From Thermoplasmata archaeon (GTDB taxonomy: Archaea; Thermoplasmatota; Thermoplasmata; UBA184), in contig DAHVAA010000055.1 of the NCBI GenBank assembly GCA_027314845.1, positions 1 to 8,930 on the forward strand: DNA of 8,930 nucleotides, written 5' to 3'. The first letter of the stretch is position 1. Each line of letters opens with the position of its first letter. Shown here piece by piece: positions 1 through 5,423 of the stretch. The notes beneath the pieces are model-generated. The model made no database searches. It saw only the letters and a list, made by a program, of their open reading frames with translations, and was not told the DNA's origin. Both the position numbers and the translations under genes were made by a program.

Positions 1-2
1 CG

Positions 3-251
3 TTCCTGTTCGCCCAGTACCCTGTGCTCTCCGCGTTCGGCGTGCTGACCCCGTACCTGGCCCTCTTCCTCGGCAACTTCTACACGACAGTGGCCCCCTC
101 CTCCCGCGGCGCCCGGCGCCGCTCGGCACCGAGCGGAGCGACCGCCCGCCCCAGCCTCCCATCGCCGTCGCGTCGACCGGGTGTCGCGCCCGAGCTCCTG
201 GCCTCCGTCGCCGAACTCGAGGGAAACCAACATACCGCCCCCCGCGGGTGA
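3..251 (+). CDS. C-terminal end of an unidentified membrane protein (partial)
   Basis: The reading frame is open from the left edge of the window and stops at TGA 249-251, so only the C-terminus is visible. The first 30 or so residues are hydrophobic and aromatic (FAQYPVLSAFGVLTPYLALF, then LGNFYTT), which looks like the last one or two membrane helices of a larger protein. About 50 polar residues rich in Arg, Pro, Ser and Ala follow, probably a disordered cytoplasmic tail. The DNA coding for the tail is very GC-rich and holds a perfect inverted repeat at 119-136. I do not recognise the family. The tail may be genuine, or the true gene may end earlier if a base is wrong in this low-complexity DNA. 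It overlaps the only usual start codon of the next frame by 71 bases. Confidence 0.45.
   Translation, partial: FLFAQYPVLSAFGVLTPYLALFLGNFYTTVAPSSRGARRRSAPSGATARPSLPSPSRRPGVAPELLASVAELEGNQHTAPRG
119..136. repeat. Perfect inverted repeat, 8-base arms, 2-base centre
   Basis: Arms CCGCTCGG (119-126) and CCGAGCGG (129-136) are exact reverse complements around CA. The repeat lies in the DNA coding for the Arg/Pro-rich tail of the partial upstream protein. The 7-base core CGCTCGG/CCGAGCG recurs as the arms of another inverted repeat at 4331-4347. It could be an RNA hairpin or a protein-binding site, but chance is a serious alternative in DNA this GC-rich. Confidence 0.4.
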
Positions 252-498
252 CCCTTCGTGGACGTTCTCAACGAATCCGTCGGCCGCCGCGCGCTACCGG
301 GACGCCCGGCTCGGCCTGGTGGCGGGCGGCCTCGGCGTGCTCGGCGTCGTCGGGGTCCTCAGCGTCCTCCACGAGATCTCGCCCAAGTACGGGGGACCGT
401 TCGAGGTCGCACCGGTTCCTCTCCTCCTCCTGGTCGTCGCGGTGGGATTCCTCTACGCGGCGCTCGTCCGTGGGGGTTCTCGCCGGCCGGCCGCGTAG
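181..498 (+). CDS. Small two-helix membrane protein, partner of the downstream winged-helix regulator
   Basis: Counted from GTG 181, this is a 105-residue protein with two clear membrane helices: about residues 45-63 (Gly/Val/Leu-rich) and 77-96 (PLLLLVVAVGFLYAALV). A short loop with HEISPKYGG joins them, and the tail is Arg-containing (RGGSRRPAA). It stops at 496-498, one base before the ATG of the winged-helix gene, so the two are almost surely co-transcribed and translationally coupled. The start is uncertain. GTG 181 is the only usual start upstream of the helices in this frame, but it overlaps the previous gene, and the first 35 or so residues look unnatural. GTG 319 would cut into helix 1. 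A start at GTG 258 in another frame, joined by a one-base frameshift, would give a more natural N-terminus (MDVLNESVGRR). No known family was recognised. Pairing a small membrane protein with a DNA-binding protein suggests signal sensing or regulator tethering, which is inference. Confidence 0.6.
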   Translation: MSRPSSWPPSPNSRETNIPPPAGDPSWTFSTNPSAAARYRDARLGLVAGGLGVLGVVGVLSVLHEISPKYGGPFEVAPVPLLLLVVAVGFLYAALVRGGSRRPAA

Positions 499-499
499 C

Positions 500-1024
500 A
501 TGGACGACCTCCTGGCGCAACCGACCCGGCGCCAGATCTTCGACGCGGTGAGCACCCATCCGGGCGCGAGCGCTCGCGAGGTGCAGCGGCTCGCGGGCCT
601 CGGGTGGGGCGAGACCGCCTACCACCTCGAGCAGCTCACGAGCGCCGGCCTTCTCCGGCGCGAGCGCGGAGCCCGGAGGGACTACTACTTCCCCGCCACG
701 ATGACGTGGGAGGATCGGCGGCTCTTCCAGGCGCTTCGGAGCCCGGCGCAGAGGACCCTCCTCCTGCTCCTGAGCGGCGCACCGGGCCTCTCGCTCTCCG
801 AGCTCAAGGAGCGCTCCGGCTTCAGTCTGTCGACCACCTCGTTCCATGTGCGGCAACTGATCGACCGGGCGGTCGTCGAACAGTTCCGGGACGGGAACCT
901 CCGGCGGTATCGGGCCGTTCGGCCCATGCGAATCGCCGAGCTGGTTCGCGGCTACCGAGGGTCGTTCGAGGACCGGCTGGTGGACCGGTTCGTCGAGACC
1001 TGGAGCGGACTGTTCGGTGGGTGA
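500..1024 (+). CDS. Tandem winged helix-turn-helix transcriptional regulator
   Basis: This 174-residue protein contains two consecutive winged-helix DNA-binding domains of the ArsR/MarR-like archaeal kind. The first spans about residues 8-65, with RRQIFDAVSTHPGASAREVQ, a recognition helix around GETAYHLEQLTSAGLL, and the wing RRERGARRDYYFPA. The second spans about 80-141, with SPAQRTLLLLLSGAPGLSLS, a recognition helix around SLSTTSFHVRQLIDRAVVEQ, and the wing DGNLRRYRAV. The C-terminal 30 residues (AELVRGYRGSFEDRLVDRF) form a probable helix that could dimerise or bind a partner. ATG 500 follows the stop of the small membrane gene by one base. The frame is open far upstream, but that part has the composition of a shadow frame. 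No metal-binding cysteines are present, so classical ArsR metal sensing is unlikely. Its target is unknown; its own operon or the downstream surface-protein gene are natural candidates (inference). Confidence 0.88.
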   Translation: MDDLLAQPTRRQIFDAVSTHPGASAREVQRLAGLGWGETAYHLEQLTSAGLLRRERGARRDYYFPATMTWEDRRLFQALRSPAQRTLLLLLSGAPGLSLSELKERSGFSLSTTSFHVRQLIDRAVVEQFRDGNLRRYRAVRPMRIAELVRGYRGSFEDRLVDRFVETWSGLFGG

Positions 1025-1082
1025 AGGAGAGGTTCGAGGCGATGGAAAACTGGGTCCGCACCAAACAGTTCGGGGCTTGCGC

Positions 1083-1090
1083 CAAAAGGG
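1083..1090 (+). promoter_or_regulatory. Candidate weak TATA element for the surface protein gene
   Basis: An A-rich island CAAAAGGG lies about 24 bases before ATG 1111, the same spacing seen for the clearer elements upstream of GTG 5022 and GTG 7145. This would give a leaderless mRNA. A competing reading is a Shine-Dalgarno-like AGGAGAGGT at 1025-1033 serving ATG 1042. Confidence 0.3.
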
Positions 1091-1110
1091 AGGTATCCCG
1101 AGACGACCCG

Positions 1111-2142
1111 ATGGCTAGTTCGATGCTTACCGGGGGGCATCGTCGGGGCAGCGGGCCACTGGCCGTTCTGTTGCTGGTCGTCGTATCGACCGTACTGGCC
1201 ACCTCGCCGGTGGTCGTCCACTCCGGCGCCGCCGCGGCGTCGCCGCGGCCGACTTTCCTCCTCGCCGCCTCGGCCCCGGTCTCGGCCGCGTTCTCGTGGA
1301 GCAACGGGGTGGTGCTGCTCTCGTTCCCCCGGGACGCCCCCGCCTATTCCCTATCGAGCGTGGCCGACCCCTCGGTCGTCGTTAACCAGAGCCTCTCGGC
1401 GCTCGCGGAAGTGAGCCCGATCGGACGGATCGTCTCGTTCGCCTCGTTCTCCCATTCCGGCACGCTGTGGAGCCTCGACCCCATCGTGGGGACCAACGCG
1501 ACCACGGTGGCCCTGACCGCCACCGTCCCCGTCGTGAACTCGAGCGGCGAGTGGGAGTCGGGAGATGACGGCGGTTCGAACGTCACGACCCTGGGGAACG
1601 CGACCGCCGTGGTCCGATTCACTCTCAACGACTCGAGCGGCCCGCAACCTTCGACGGTCTCCTACTCGCTTAACGTCACTTCCTGGCCGTGGCTCAATGC
1701 CTCCGACAGCCTCGGCGTCGAGGTTCGGACCAACCTCACGTCCGCGGTCGGCTACTGGCAGGCCTCCGGCTCGAACTCACTCACCGGGGTTTCGCGCTCC
1801 TCCCAGTCCCCGATCGCAGCCTTCACTTGGGAAAGCTCGGCCGTCGCGCATTACCAGGGAGGCGGCGAGGACGACAGCTCCGTCAGCTCCTACCACAACT
1901 TCTCGGGGAACTACTCGAGTTCGCTCGTGCGATTGAGCTTCGGCGCGGTGCCGGGCAACTACTCGTCCCTCTCCTACGACCCCTGGCTCGAGGTCCTGAG
2001 CCCCGTTGGGTTCGCCCAGGGCCTCGCCACGGTCGTGTTGACCCCCCTCTCCCTCTCGGCGCTCGCCTTGGGCGGCGCGGTCGTGGCGGGGCTGGCCTAC
2101 GTAGCGCGGCGCCGGCGGACGCCTCCCGAAGAGGGCCTCTAG
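1111..2142 (+). CDS. Secreted, membrane-anchored cell-surface protein rich in N-glycosylation sequons
   Basis: This is a 343-residue protein with type I surface topology. Residues 10-13 are basic (HRRG), followed by a signal-like helix at about 17-31 and an Ala-rich cleavage region (SGAAAASPRP). A roughly 250-residue extracellular part rich in Ser, Thr, Val and Asn comes next. The protein ends with a C-terminal helix at about 306-331, the stop-transfer run RRRR, and a short acidic tail. I count 12 N-X-S/T sequons: N92, N129, N143, N157, N163, N173, N188, N196, N208, N263, N267 and N283. The ectodomain resembles beta-sandwich surface proteins, but no named domain was recognised and it has no cysteine. 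ATG 1111 is chosen because it gives a compact signal peptide and has an A-rich element 24 bases upstream. ATG 1042, with a good Shine-Dalgarno-like sequence, would add 23 polar residues. Role unknown: adhesion, S-layer association or ligand binding are possible. Confidence 0.75.
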   Translation: MASSMLTGGHRRGSGPLAVLLLVVVSTVLATSPVVVHSGAAAASPRPTFLLAASAPVSAAFSWSNGVVLLSFPRDAPAYSLSSVADPSVVVNQSLSALAEVSPIGRIVSFASFSHSGTLWSLDPIVGTNATTVALTATVPVVNSSGEWESGDDGGSNVTTLGNATAVVRFTLNDSSGPQPSTVSYSLNVTSWPWLNASDSLGVEVRTNLTSAVGYWQASGSNSLTGVSRSSQSPIAAFTWESSAVAHYQGGGEDDSSVSSYHNFSGNYSSSLVRLSFGAVPGNYSSLSYDPWLEVLSPVGFAQGLATVVLTPLSLSALALGGAVVAGLAYVARRRRTPPEEGL

Positions 2143-2154
2143 GACCCGAACGGA

Positions 2155-2170
2155 GAGGGCGGGGGCCCTC
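2155..2170 (+). other. Short inverted repeat after the surface protein gene
   Basis: Arms GAGGGC (2155-2160) and GCCCTC (2165-2170) flank GGGG, 13 bases after the stop of the surface protein gene. A T-rich stretch (GGTCTTCGTCCCCTTC) follows but no T-run. It could help end transcription. Archaeal termination usually relies on T-tracts rather than hairpins, so the call is weak. Confidence 0.25.
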
Positions 2171-2213
2171 GGCAGGTCTTCGTCCCCTTCGAGGTCAACG
2201 GGGCTCCACGCGC

Positions 2214-2225
2214 GGTAAAAGTACC
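2214..2225 (+). promoter_or_regulatory. Candidate TATA box for the RDD gene
   Basis: GGTAAAAGTACC is the clearest A/T island in the 112-base gap before the RDD gene. Its centre lies about 29 bases before GTG 2249 and 35 before ATG 2255. A start site near 2245 would leave a very short leader carrying CGAGGT just before the start codon. Confidence 0.5.
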
Positions 2226-2254
2226 GTAGGCACCGGTCCCTCGGCGAGGTGCTC

Positions 2255-2779
2255 ATGTCAAGTTACGGCACTCCGCCGGCCACAGCGCCGTCGACGGCGG
2301 GCGGAATTCCTGCCTCGGTTGCTCCCTATGCCTTTCCCTACCCGGTCGCGAGCCTGGTTTCCCGGTTCGGGGCGACGGTCATCGACTTCCTGGTCTTGAT
2401 CGTTCTCGCCGCCGTGGTCGCGATCCCCCTCGGGATCTTCACCGCGGCCACGGCGCTCGCCTGGGGAGGAACCGGCCCGTGGGTCCAGCTCCTCTGGGGA
2501 CCGTTCACGCTCGTGATGTTCCTGGTCTGGTTCCTCTACTTCACGTACTTCGAGTCGACCACCGGCCAGACGCTCGGAAAGCGTCTCCTCGGCCTCAGGG
2601 TCATCTACGTCCCCTCGGGTCGACCGCCGGACTTCGCGCATGCGACGGTCCGGAACGTCCTACGGTTCATCGACTGGCTCCCCGCGTTCTACCTGGTCGG
2701 CTTCGTCCTCGCGCTCACGACCCCGAAGCGCCAGCGACTCGGGGACGTGCTGGCCGAAACGGTGGTCGCCCGGGCTTGA
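2255..2779 (+). CDS. RDD family membrane protein
   Basis: This 174-residue protein begins with a Pro/Ala/Ser-rich cytoplasmic segment (residues 1-32) and then shows the RDD-domain pattern. R37 and D44 lie in SRFGATVIDFLV at the start of membrane helix 1 (about 42-66). Helix 2 is at about 78-99. The family signature GQTLGKRLLGLRV follows at 104-116, then R133 and D140 in VRNVLRFIDW, a third helix at about 141-156, and the closing motif TPKRQRLGDVLAETVV (156-171). RDD proteins are small membrane proteins of mostly unknown function; some bacterial members have been linked to ion transport. Length and motif order are typical. ATG 2255 is preferred over GTG 2249 two codons upstream. It lies 112 bases after the surface protein gene with its own candidate promoter, and converges on the minus-strand flavoprotein gene. 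Confidence 0.88.
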   Translation: MSSYGTPPATAPSTAGGIPASVAPYAFPYPVASLVSRFGATVIDFLVLIVLAAVVAIPLGIFTAATALAWGGTGPWVQLLWGPFTLVMFLVWFLYFTYFESTTGQTLGKRLLGLRVIYVPSGRPPDFAHATVRNVLRFIDWLPAFYLVGFVLALTTPKRQRLGDVLAETVVARA

Positions 2780-2782
2780 GTC

Positions 2783-2800
2783 CGGTCGGGGTACCGACCG
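2783..2800. terminator. Hairpin between convergent genes, candidate transcription end
   Basis: Arms CGGTCGG (2783-2789) and CCGACCG (2794-2800) are perfect complements with a 4-base loop (GGTA). The hairpin sits 3 bases after the RDD stop, in the 58-base gap between convergent genes. A second pair, CCGCGG at 2821-2826 and 2832-2837, ends right beside the stop of the flavoprotein gene. Neither has a T-run, so a role in termination or mRNA end protection is inferred only from position. Confidence 0.35.
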
Positions 2801-2837
2801 ACCCCGAGCCGTCCGGTCGTCCGCGGTGCGGCCGCGG

Positions 2838-4271
2838 TCAGGGCTTCCAGACCGGCGAGGAGTAGCCTTCGGGGAACCGGGGCGGAGAGTTACCGTTGCC
2901 GAAGGGGTCGGGCTTGGGGGCGACGGGGCGGCCCTCCTTCCGACAGAGGTAGGCATCGACCGCCTCGGCCGCTTTCGTGCCGGCCGCCATCGCGTGAACG
3001 ACCGAGCGCCCGCCGGCCGCGAACACGCCCTCCACGTTCGTCATGTAGTCCGGGTGAGAACCCTCGGGCCAGCCTTTCGTGCCGAGCTTGAGGCCGAGCT
3101 CGGGTGCGAACCCCGCCAGGTCCGCCTTCTCCCCGATCGCCATGATGATCGTGTCGCACTCGATCGTGGTCGTCTTCCCCTCGATGGGACGGACCGCGCG
3201 GCGTCCCGAGGCGTCCGGCGCGGCGAGCTCCATGTCCTGGAAGACCATCCCCTCCACGTGGTCGGTGCCGAGGATCTTGACGGGGGAAAGAAGCCAGTGG
3301 AACTCGACCCCCTCGGGCTCGGTCTCTCGGATCTCCTCTTCTCCCGCGGGGGATTCTCCCCGCGTCCGGCGGTAGGCCATCGCGACCGTGGCCCCCGGAG
3401 AAAGCCGCCGTGAGGTTCGGACCGCGTCGACCGCGACATCGCCTCCGCCGACGATCAGGATCTTCTTACCGAGGACCACCGGGCGGCCCTGGTTCACGTC
3501 GTAGAGATAGTCCAGCGCCGGAAGGACCCCCGGCAGGTTCTCCCCCGGGACCCCGGGGTAACTCGCTTTCGAGGCACCGATGGCCACGAACACCGCCTTG
3601 TACCCTTCCGCGAGCAGGCTGGTCGGGGTGAAGTCGCGGCCGGCGACCTTGCCTTCCACGAACGTCAGGTCAAAGTTGCGGAAGCGCTGGAGGTCGATCA
3701 GGAGCTCGTGGTTGGGCATCCGGTAGTGTGGGATCGCCCCGGCCTGCCCGCCGACCGCGCGCTGCTTCTCGAAGACCGTGACCGAGTAGCCCCGCAGGCC
3801 GAGCTCCCAGGCCGCCATGAGCCCGGCCGGCCCGGCGCCTACGACCGCGATCCGCTCATGCTTGGGAGCGCTCGGAATGTACTCGAGGCTGGAGTCGCCG
3901 AACTCAAGGGCCGCCCGCTTCAGGTGCCGGATGGCGATCGGCACGCCCCGGCCCTTCATGATGCACGCATCCTCGCAGTAGTGGTAACAGACCTTGCACA
4001 GGGTGGTGGCGAGGGGGTTCTCACGAAGGGTGAGGTGCGCGGCTTCGTCGAACTGACCGTTCGCGACGAGCCCGATGTACCCCCGGCAGTCCTGCGTGAT
4101 CGGGCAGGCTTCGACGCAGAACGGCAGCGCGCACTGAAGGCATCGCTGAGCCTCGAGCATCGCCTCCTCGCGAGTGTAGGAGTGGAGGACCTCGCGGAAG
4201 TCGTGGACCCGGTTCTCCGGATGCTCCTCGGGCACCTCGATCCTGAGATACCTTGACTCGGCGTCGGTCAT
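2838..4271 (-). CDS. gltA: GltD/GltA-type iron-sulfur FAD oxidoreductase (NADPH-dependent glutamate synthase small-subunit or NfnB family)
   Basis: This 477-residue cytosolic flavoprotein matches the length of archaeal single-subunit GltA. Its N-terminal domain carries eight cysteines for two [4Fe-4S] clusters: C44, C47, C52, C56 (CLQCALPFCVEAC) and C92, C95, C99, C103 (CKVCYHYCEDAC). An FAD-binding Rossmann motif GAGPAG is at 145-150, followed by GGQAGAIPHYRMP. A second Rossmann motif GGGDVAVDAVRTSRR (275-289) with AYRRTRGESPA (299-309) is typical of NAD(P)H binding. Family members pass electrons from NADPH, either in glutamate synthase (glutamine plus 2-oxoglutarate) or as the large subunit of NADH-dependent ferredoxin:NADP oxidoreductase (NfnB/SudB). 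No GltB or NfnA/SudA partner lies in the window, so the reaction is open. The usual AAGD...GP FAD-contact motif near the C-terminus is replaced by AAGGRSVVHAM (418-428), lacking the Asp and about five residues. ATG 4271 starts at the usual family N-terminus. A candidate TATA box and three inverted repeats lie upstream. Confidence 0.85.
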   Translation of the reverse strand: MTDAESRYLRIEVPEEHPENRVHDFREVLHSYTREEAMLEAQRCLQCALPFCVEACPITQDCRGYIGLVANGQFDEAAHLTLRENPLATTLCKVCYHYCEDACIMKGRGVPIAIRHLKRAALEFGDSSLEYIPSAPKHERIAVVGAGPAGLMAAWELGLRGYSVTVFEKQRAVGGQAGAIPHYRMPNHELLIDLQRFRNFDLTFVEGKVAGRDFTPTSLLAEGYKAVFVAIGASKASYPGVPGENLPGVLPALDYLYDVNQGRPVVLGKKILIVGGGDVAVDAVRTSRRLSPGATVAMAYRRTRGESPAGEEEIRETEPEGVEFHWLLSPVKILGTDHVEGMVFQDMELAAPDASGRRAVRPIEGKTTTIECDTIIMAIGEKADLAGFAPELGLKLGTKGWPEGSHPDYMTNVEGVFAAGGRSVVHAMAAGTKAAEAVDAYLCRKEGRPVAPKPDPFGNGNSPPRFPEGYSSPVWKP

Positions 4272-4279
4272 GTTCCGCT

Positions 4280-4300
4280 ACCGGCAGCAGCGCTGCCGGT
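4280..4300. promoter_or_regulatory. Perfect inverted repeat in the leader of the flavoprotein gene, candidate operator or hairpin
   Basis: Arms ACCGGCAGC (4280-4288) and GCTGCCGGT (4292-4300) are exact complements around AGC. The repeat lies 8 bases upstream of ATG 4271 on the minus strand. It also lies where transcription would begin if the element at 4324-4331 is the TATA box. As DNA it could be an operator over the start site. As RNA it would be a 9-pair hairpin filling most of a roughly 30-base leader. Confidence 0.5.
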
Positions 4301-4323
4301 GATGGAATCAACCCATGGACCCT

Positions 4324-4331
4324 CATAAAAC
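4324..4331 (-). promoter_or_regulatory. Candidate TATA box of the flavoprotein gene
   Basis: Read on the minus strand the element is GTTTTATG, the only A/T-rich island in the 159-base gap. Its centre is about 57 bases before ATG 4271, predicting a start site near 4302 and a leader of about 30 bases. Inverted repeats flank it on both sides. Confidence 0.55.
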
Positions 4332-4347
4332 GCTCGGAGCCCGAGCG
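4331..4347. repeat. Perfect inverted repeat abutting the candidate TATA box
   Basis: Arms CGCTCGG (4331-4337) and CCGAGCG (4341-4347) flank AGC. It touches the upstream edge of the candidate TATA box of the flavoprotein gene, where TFB or a regulator would bind. The same arms occur at 120-126 and 129-135. It could alternatively be part of the 3' end of the SHOCT-protein mRNA, which runs in the same direction. Confidence 0.4.
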
Positions 4348-4350
4348 GCC

Positions 4351-4369
4351 CGTGCGACGTCTTCGCACG
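4351..4369. repeat. Third perfect inverted repeat upstream of the flavoprotein promoter
   Basis: Arms CGTGCGA (4351-4357) and TCGCACG (4363-4369) flank CGTCT. It lies 20-45 bases upstream of the candidate TATA box and 62-80 bases downstream of the SHOCT gene stop. It could be an operator or a 3' hairpin of the SHOCT-protein mRNA. Confidence 0.35.
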
Positions 4370-4430
4370 TGGCCGGCGTTCGGACTCCCCCGTGAAGCGG
4401 CCCGGGCGCCCCCCGCCGCCCCCGGGGTTT

Positions 4431-4889
4431 CTACGCGGGAGGCAGGGGGCTCGAGACCTTCGCGAGCTCGCGGAGGATCTCATCGAGCTGATCTGCCGTG
4501 ATCTCCCCCCGCGCGTAACGCTCCCGCGCGGTTTCGACCGCGGGGTCGTGCCCCCATCCACCGCCGAGGCGGTAGTGCCGGTAGTACCCGCGCCAGTAGG
4601 GCCGGAAGTAGGCCGGTCCCCACAGGCCGATGAATATGATGCGGAACACCAGCACCACGATCGAGATCGCGATGAGCGCCCCAACGAGACCGATCACCCA
4701 GTTCCACGGCCCTGGGCCCACCATCCAGGAGGGTGCGCTGCCCTGGAGCAGCGGGATCGCGACCGCGAGGAAGATGGAGACCGCGATCAGCACCAACAGT
4801 ACGGCGAACCCGACCCGCAACCACTCCCGGGGGTCCGGGGGCACTTCCCAGGAAGCCAAGGGCCGCCGGGCGGAGGTCGGGGCGGTCAT
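4431..4889 (-). CDS. Small two-helix membrane protein with C-terminal SHOCT domain
   Basis: This 152-residue protein has a cytoplasmic N-terminus of about 24 residues, membrane helix 1 at about 25-48, and membrane helix 2 at about 64-90. An aromatic, basic linker follows (YFRPYWRGYYRHYRLGGGWG, 94-113). Residues 115-142 match the SHOCT pattern, a short C-terminal domain with a helix-RYARGEIT-helix core: RERYARGEITADQLDEILREL. SHOCT domains occur at the ends of many unrelated membrane proteins and are thought to mediate oligomerisation; no specific function can be given. ATG 4889 gives a normal N-terminus, with a weak A/T element (minus strand TGTAACGT) about 29 bases upstream. It is transcribed divergently from msrB and in the same direction as the flavoprotein gene, which has its own candidate promoter. 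Confidence 0.85.
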   Translation of the reverse strand: MTAPTSARRPLASWEVPPDPREWLRVGFAVLLVLIAVSIFLAVAIPLLQGSAPSWMVGPGPWNWVIGLVGALIAISIVVLVFRIIFIGLWGPAYFRPYWRGYYRHYRLGGGWGHDPAVETARERYARGEITADQLDEILRELAKVSSPLPPA

Positions 4890-4992
4890 GGCCCTCGTCC
4901 CGCCATTCGAGCCACGTTACATGCTGGCTCGGTGGAACCGGGTTGACCGTCGGCACCGCCTCTCGCGTCGCCCTCCCACGGTCGTCGAAGGC

Positions 4993-5000
4993 GCTAAGAG
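4993..5000 (+). promoter_or_regulatory. Candidate TATA element of msrB
   Basis: GCTAAGAG is centred about 25 bases before GTG 5022, so transcription would begin at or next to the start codon (leaderless). The match to a TATA box is modest; the spacing is the main support. Confidence 0.4.
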
Positions 5001-5021
5001 TGGGAAGGTACGTCCACCCCC

Positions 5022-5402
5022 GTGGCGAGCTCGACCCCACCGGAGTGGCGCCGGCTGACCCGAGCGGAGGAGCGGGTCATCGTCCACAAGGGTACCGAGG
5101 TGCCTTTCTCGGGAGAGTACGAGCATCACTTCGCCCCGGGCACTTACTCTTGCCGTCGATGCGGGACGGAGCTCTACCGATCCGAGAGCAAGTTCGACGC
5201 CGGCTGCGGTTGGCCGAGCTTCGATGAGGAGATCCCGGGAGCGGTTCGGCGACTCCCCGACACCGACGGAGAGCGCATCGAGATCCAGTGCGCGCACTGC
5301 GGCGCGCACCTCGGTCACGTCTTCGAGAGAGAAGGGTTCACGCCGAAGGAAACGCGCCACTGCGTGAACTCGGTCTCGCTCCTCTTCCGCCCCCGCGCCT
5401 AG
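5022..5402 (+). CDS. msrB: Peptide-methionine (R)-S-oxide reductase MsrB
   Basis: This 126-residue cytosolic enzyme reduces methionine-R-sulfoxide in oxidised proteins, normally recycled by thioredoxin. The full SelR/MsrB pattern is present. It includes EWRRLTRAEERVI, then KGTEVPFSGEYEHHFAPGTY, and zinc-site pairs CRRCG (C44, C47) and CAHCG (C90, C93). The signature FDAGCGWPSF carries the probable resolving C62. The active-site segment RHCVNSVSL carries catalytic C114 (Cys, not selenocysteine). Length is typical of a stand-alone MsrB; no MsrA domain is fused and no msrA is in the window. GTG 5022 is chosen because the family's first conserved residues begin at about residue 8 and a TATA-like element lies about 25 bases upstream. 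It is divergent from the SHOCT gene, and the acyl-CoA synthetase follows 107 bases downstream with its own candidate promoter. Confidence 0.96.
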   Translation: MASSTPPEWRRLTRAEERVIVHKGTEVPFSGEYEHHFAPGTYSCRRCGTELYRSESKFDAGCGWPSFDEEIPGAVRRLPDTDGERIEIQCAHCGAHLGHVFEREGFTPKETRHCVNSVSLLFRPRA

Positions 5403-5423
5403 GAACTCCGCGTCCGGGCCAAC

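Noticed and set aside
248..499. Upstream extension of the winged-helix frame
   Set aside because: Residues encoded before ATG 500 are Ser/Arg-rich with no structure and overlap the two-helix membrane protein; ATG 500 begins the first domain.
604..1110. Upstream extension of the surface-protein frame into the regulator gene
   Set aside because: The extension is an Arg/Pro-rich shadow of the winged-helix gene; the signal peptide marks the real start at 1111 or 1042.
2640..3413. Long plus-strand frame across the end of the RDD gene and the flavoprotein gene
   Set aside because: It is antisense to a flavoprotein with all family motifs and is rich in Arg, Pro and Gly, typical of a shadow frame in GC-rich DNA.
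3708..4256. Plus-strand frame opposite the iron-sulfur domain of the flavoprotein
   Set aside because: The minus strand has the exact eight-cysteine pattern of the family; the plus-strand product has no motif.
4272..4430. CRISPR-like repeat region
   Set aside because: The inverted repeats differ in sequence and are not regularly spaced direct repeats with spacers; they fit promoter or mRNA-end structures.
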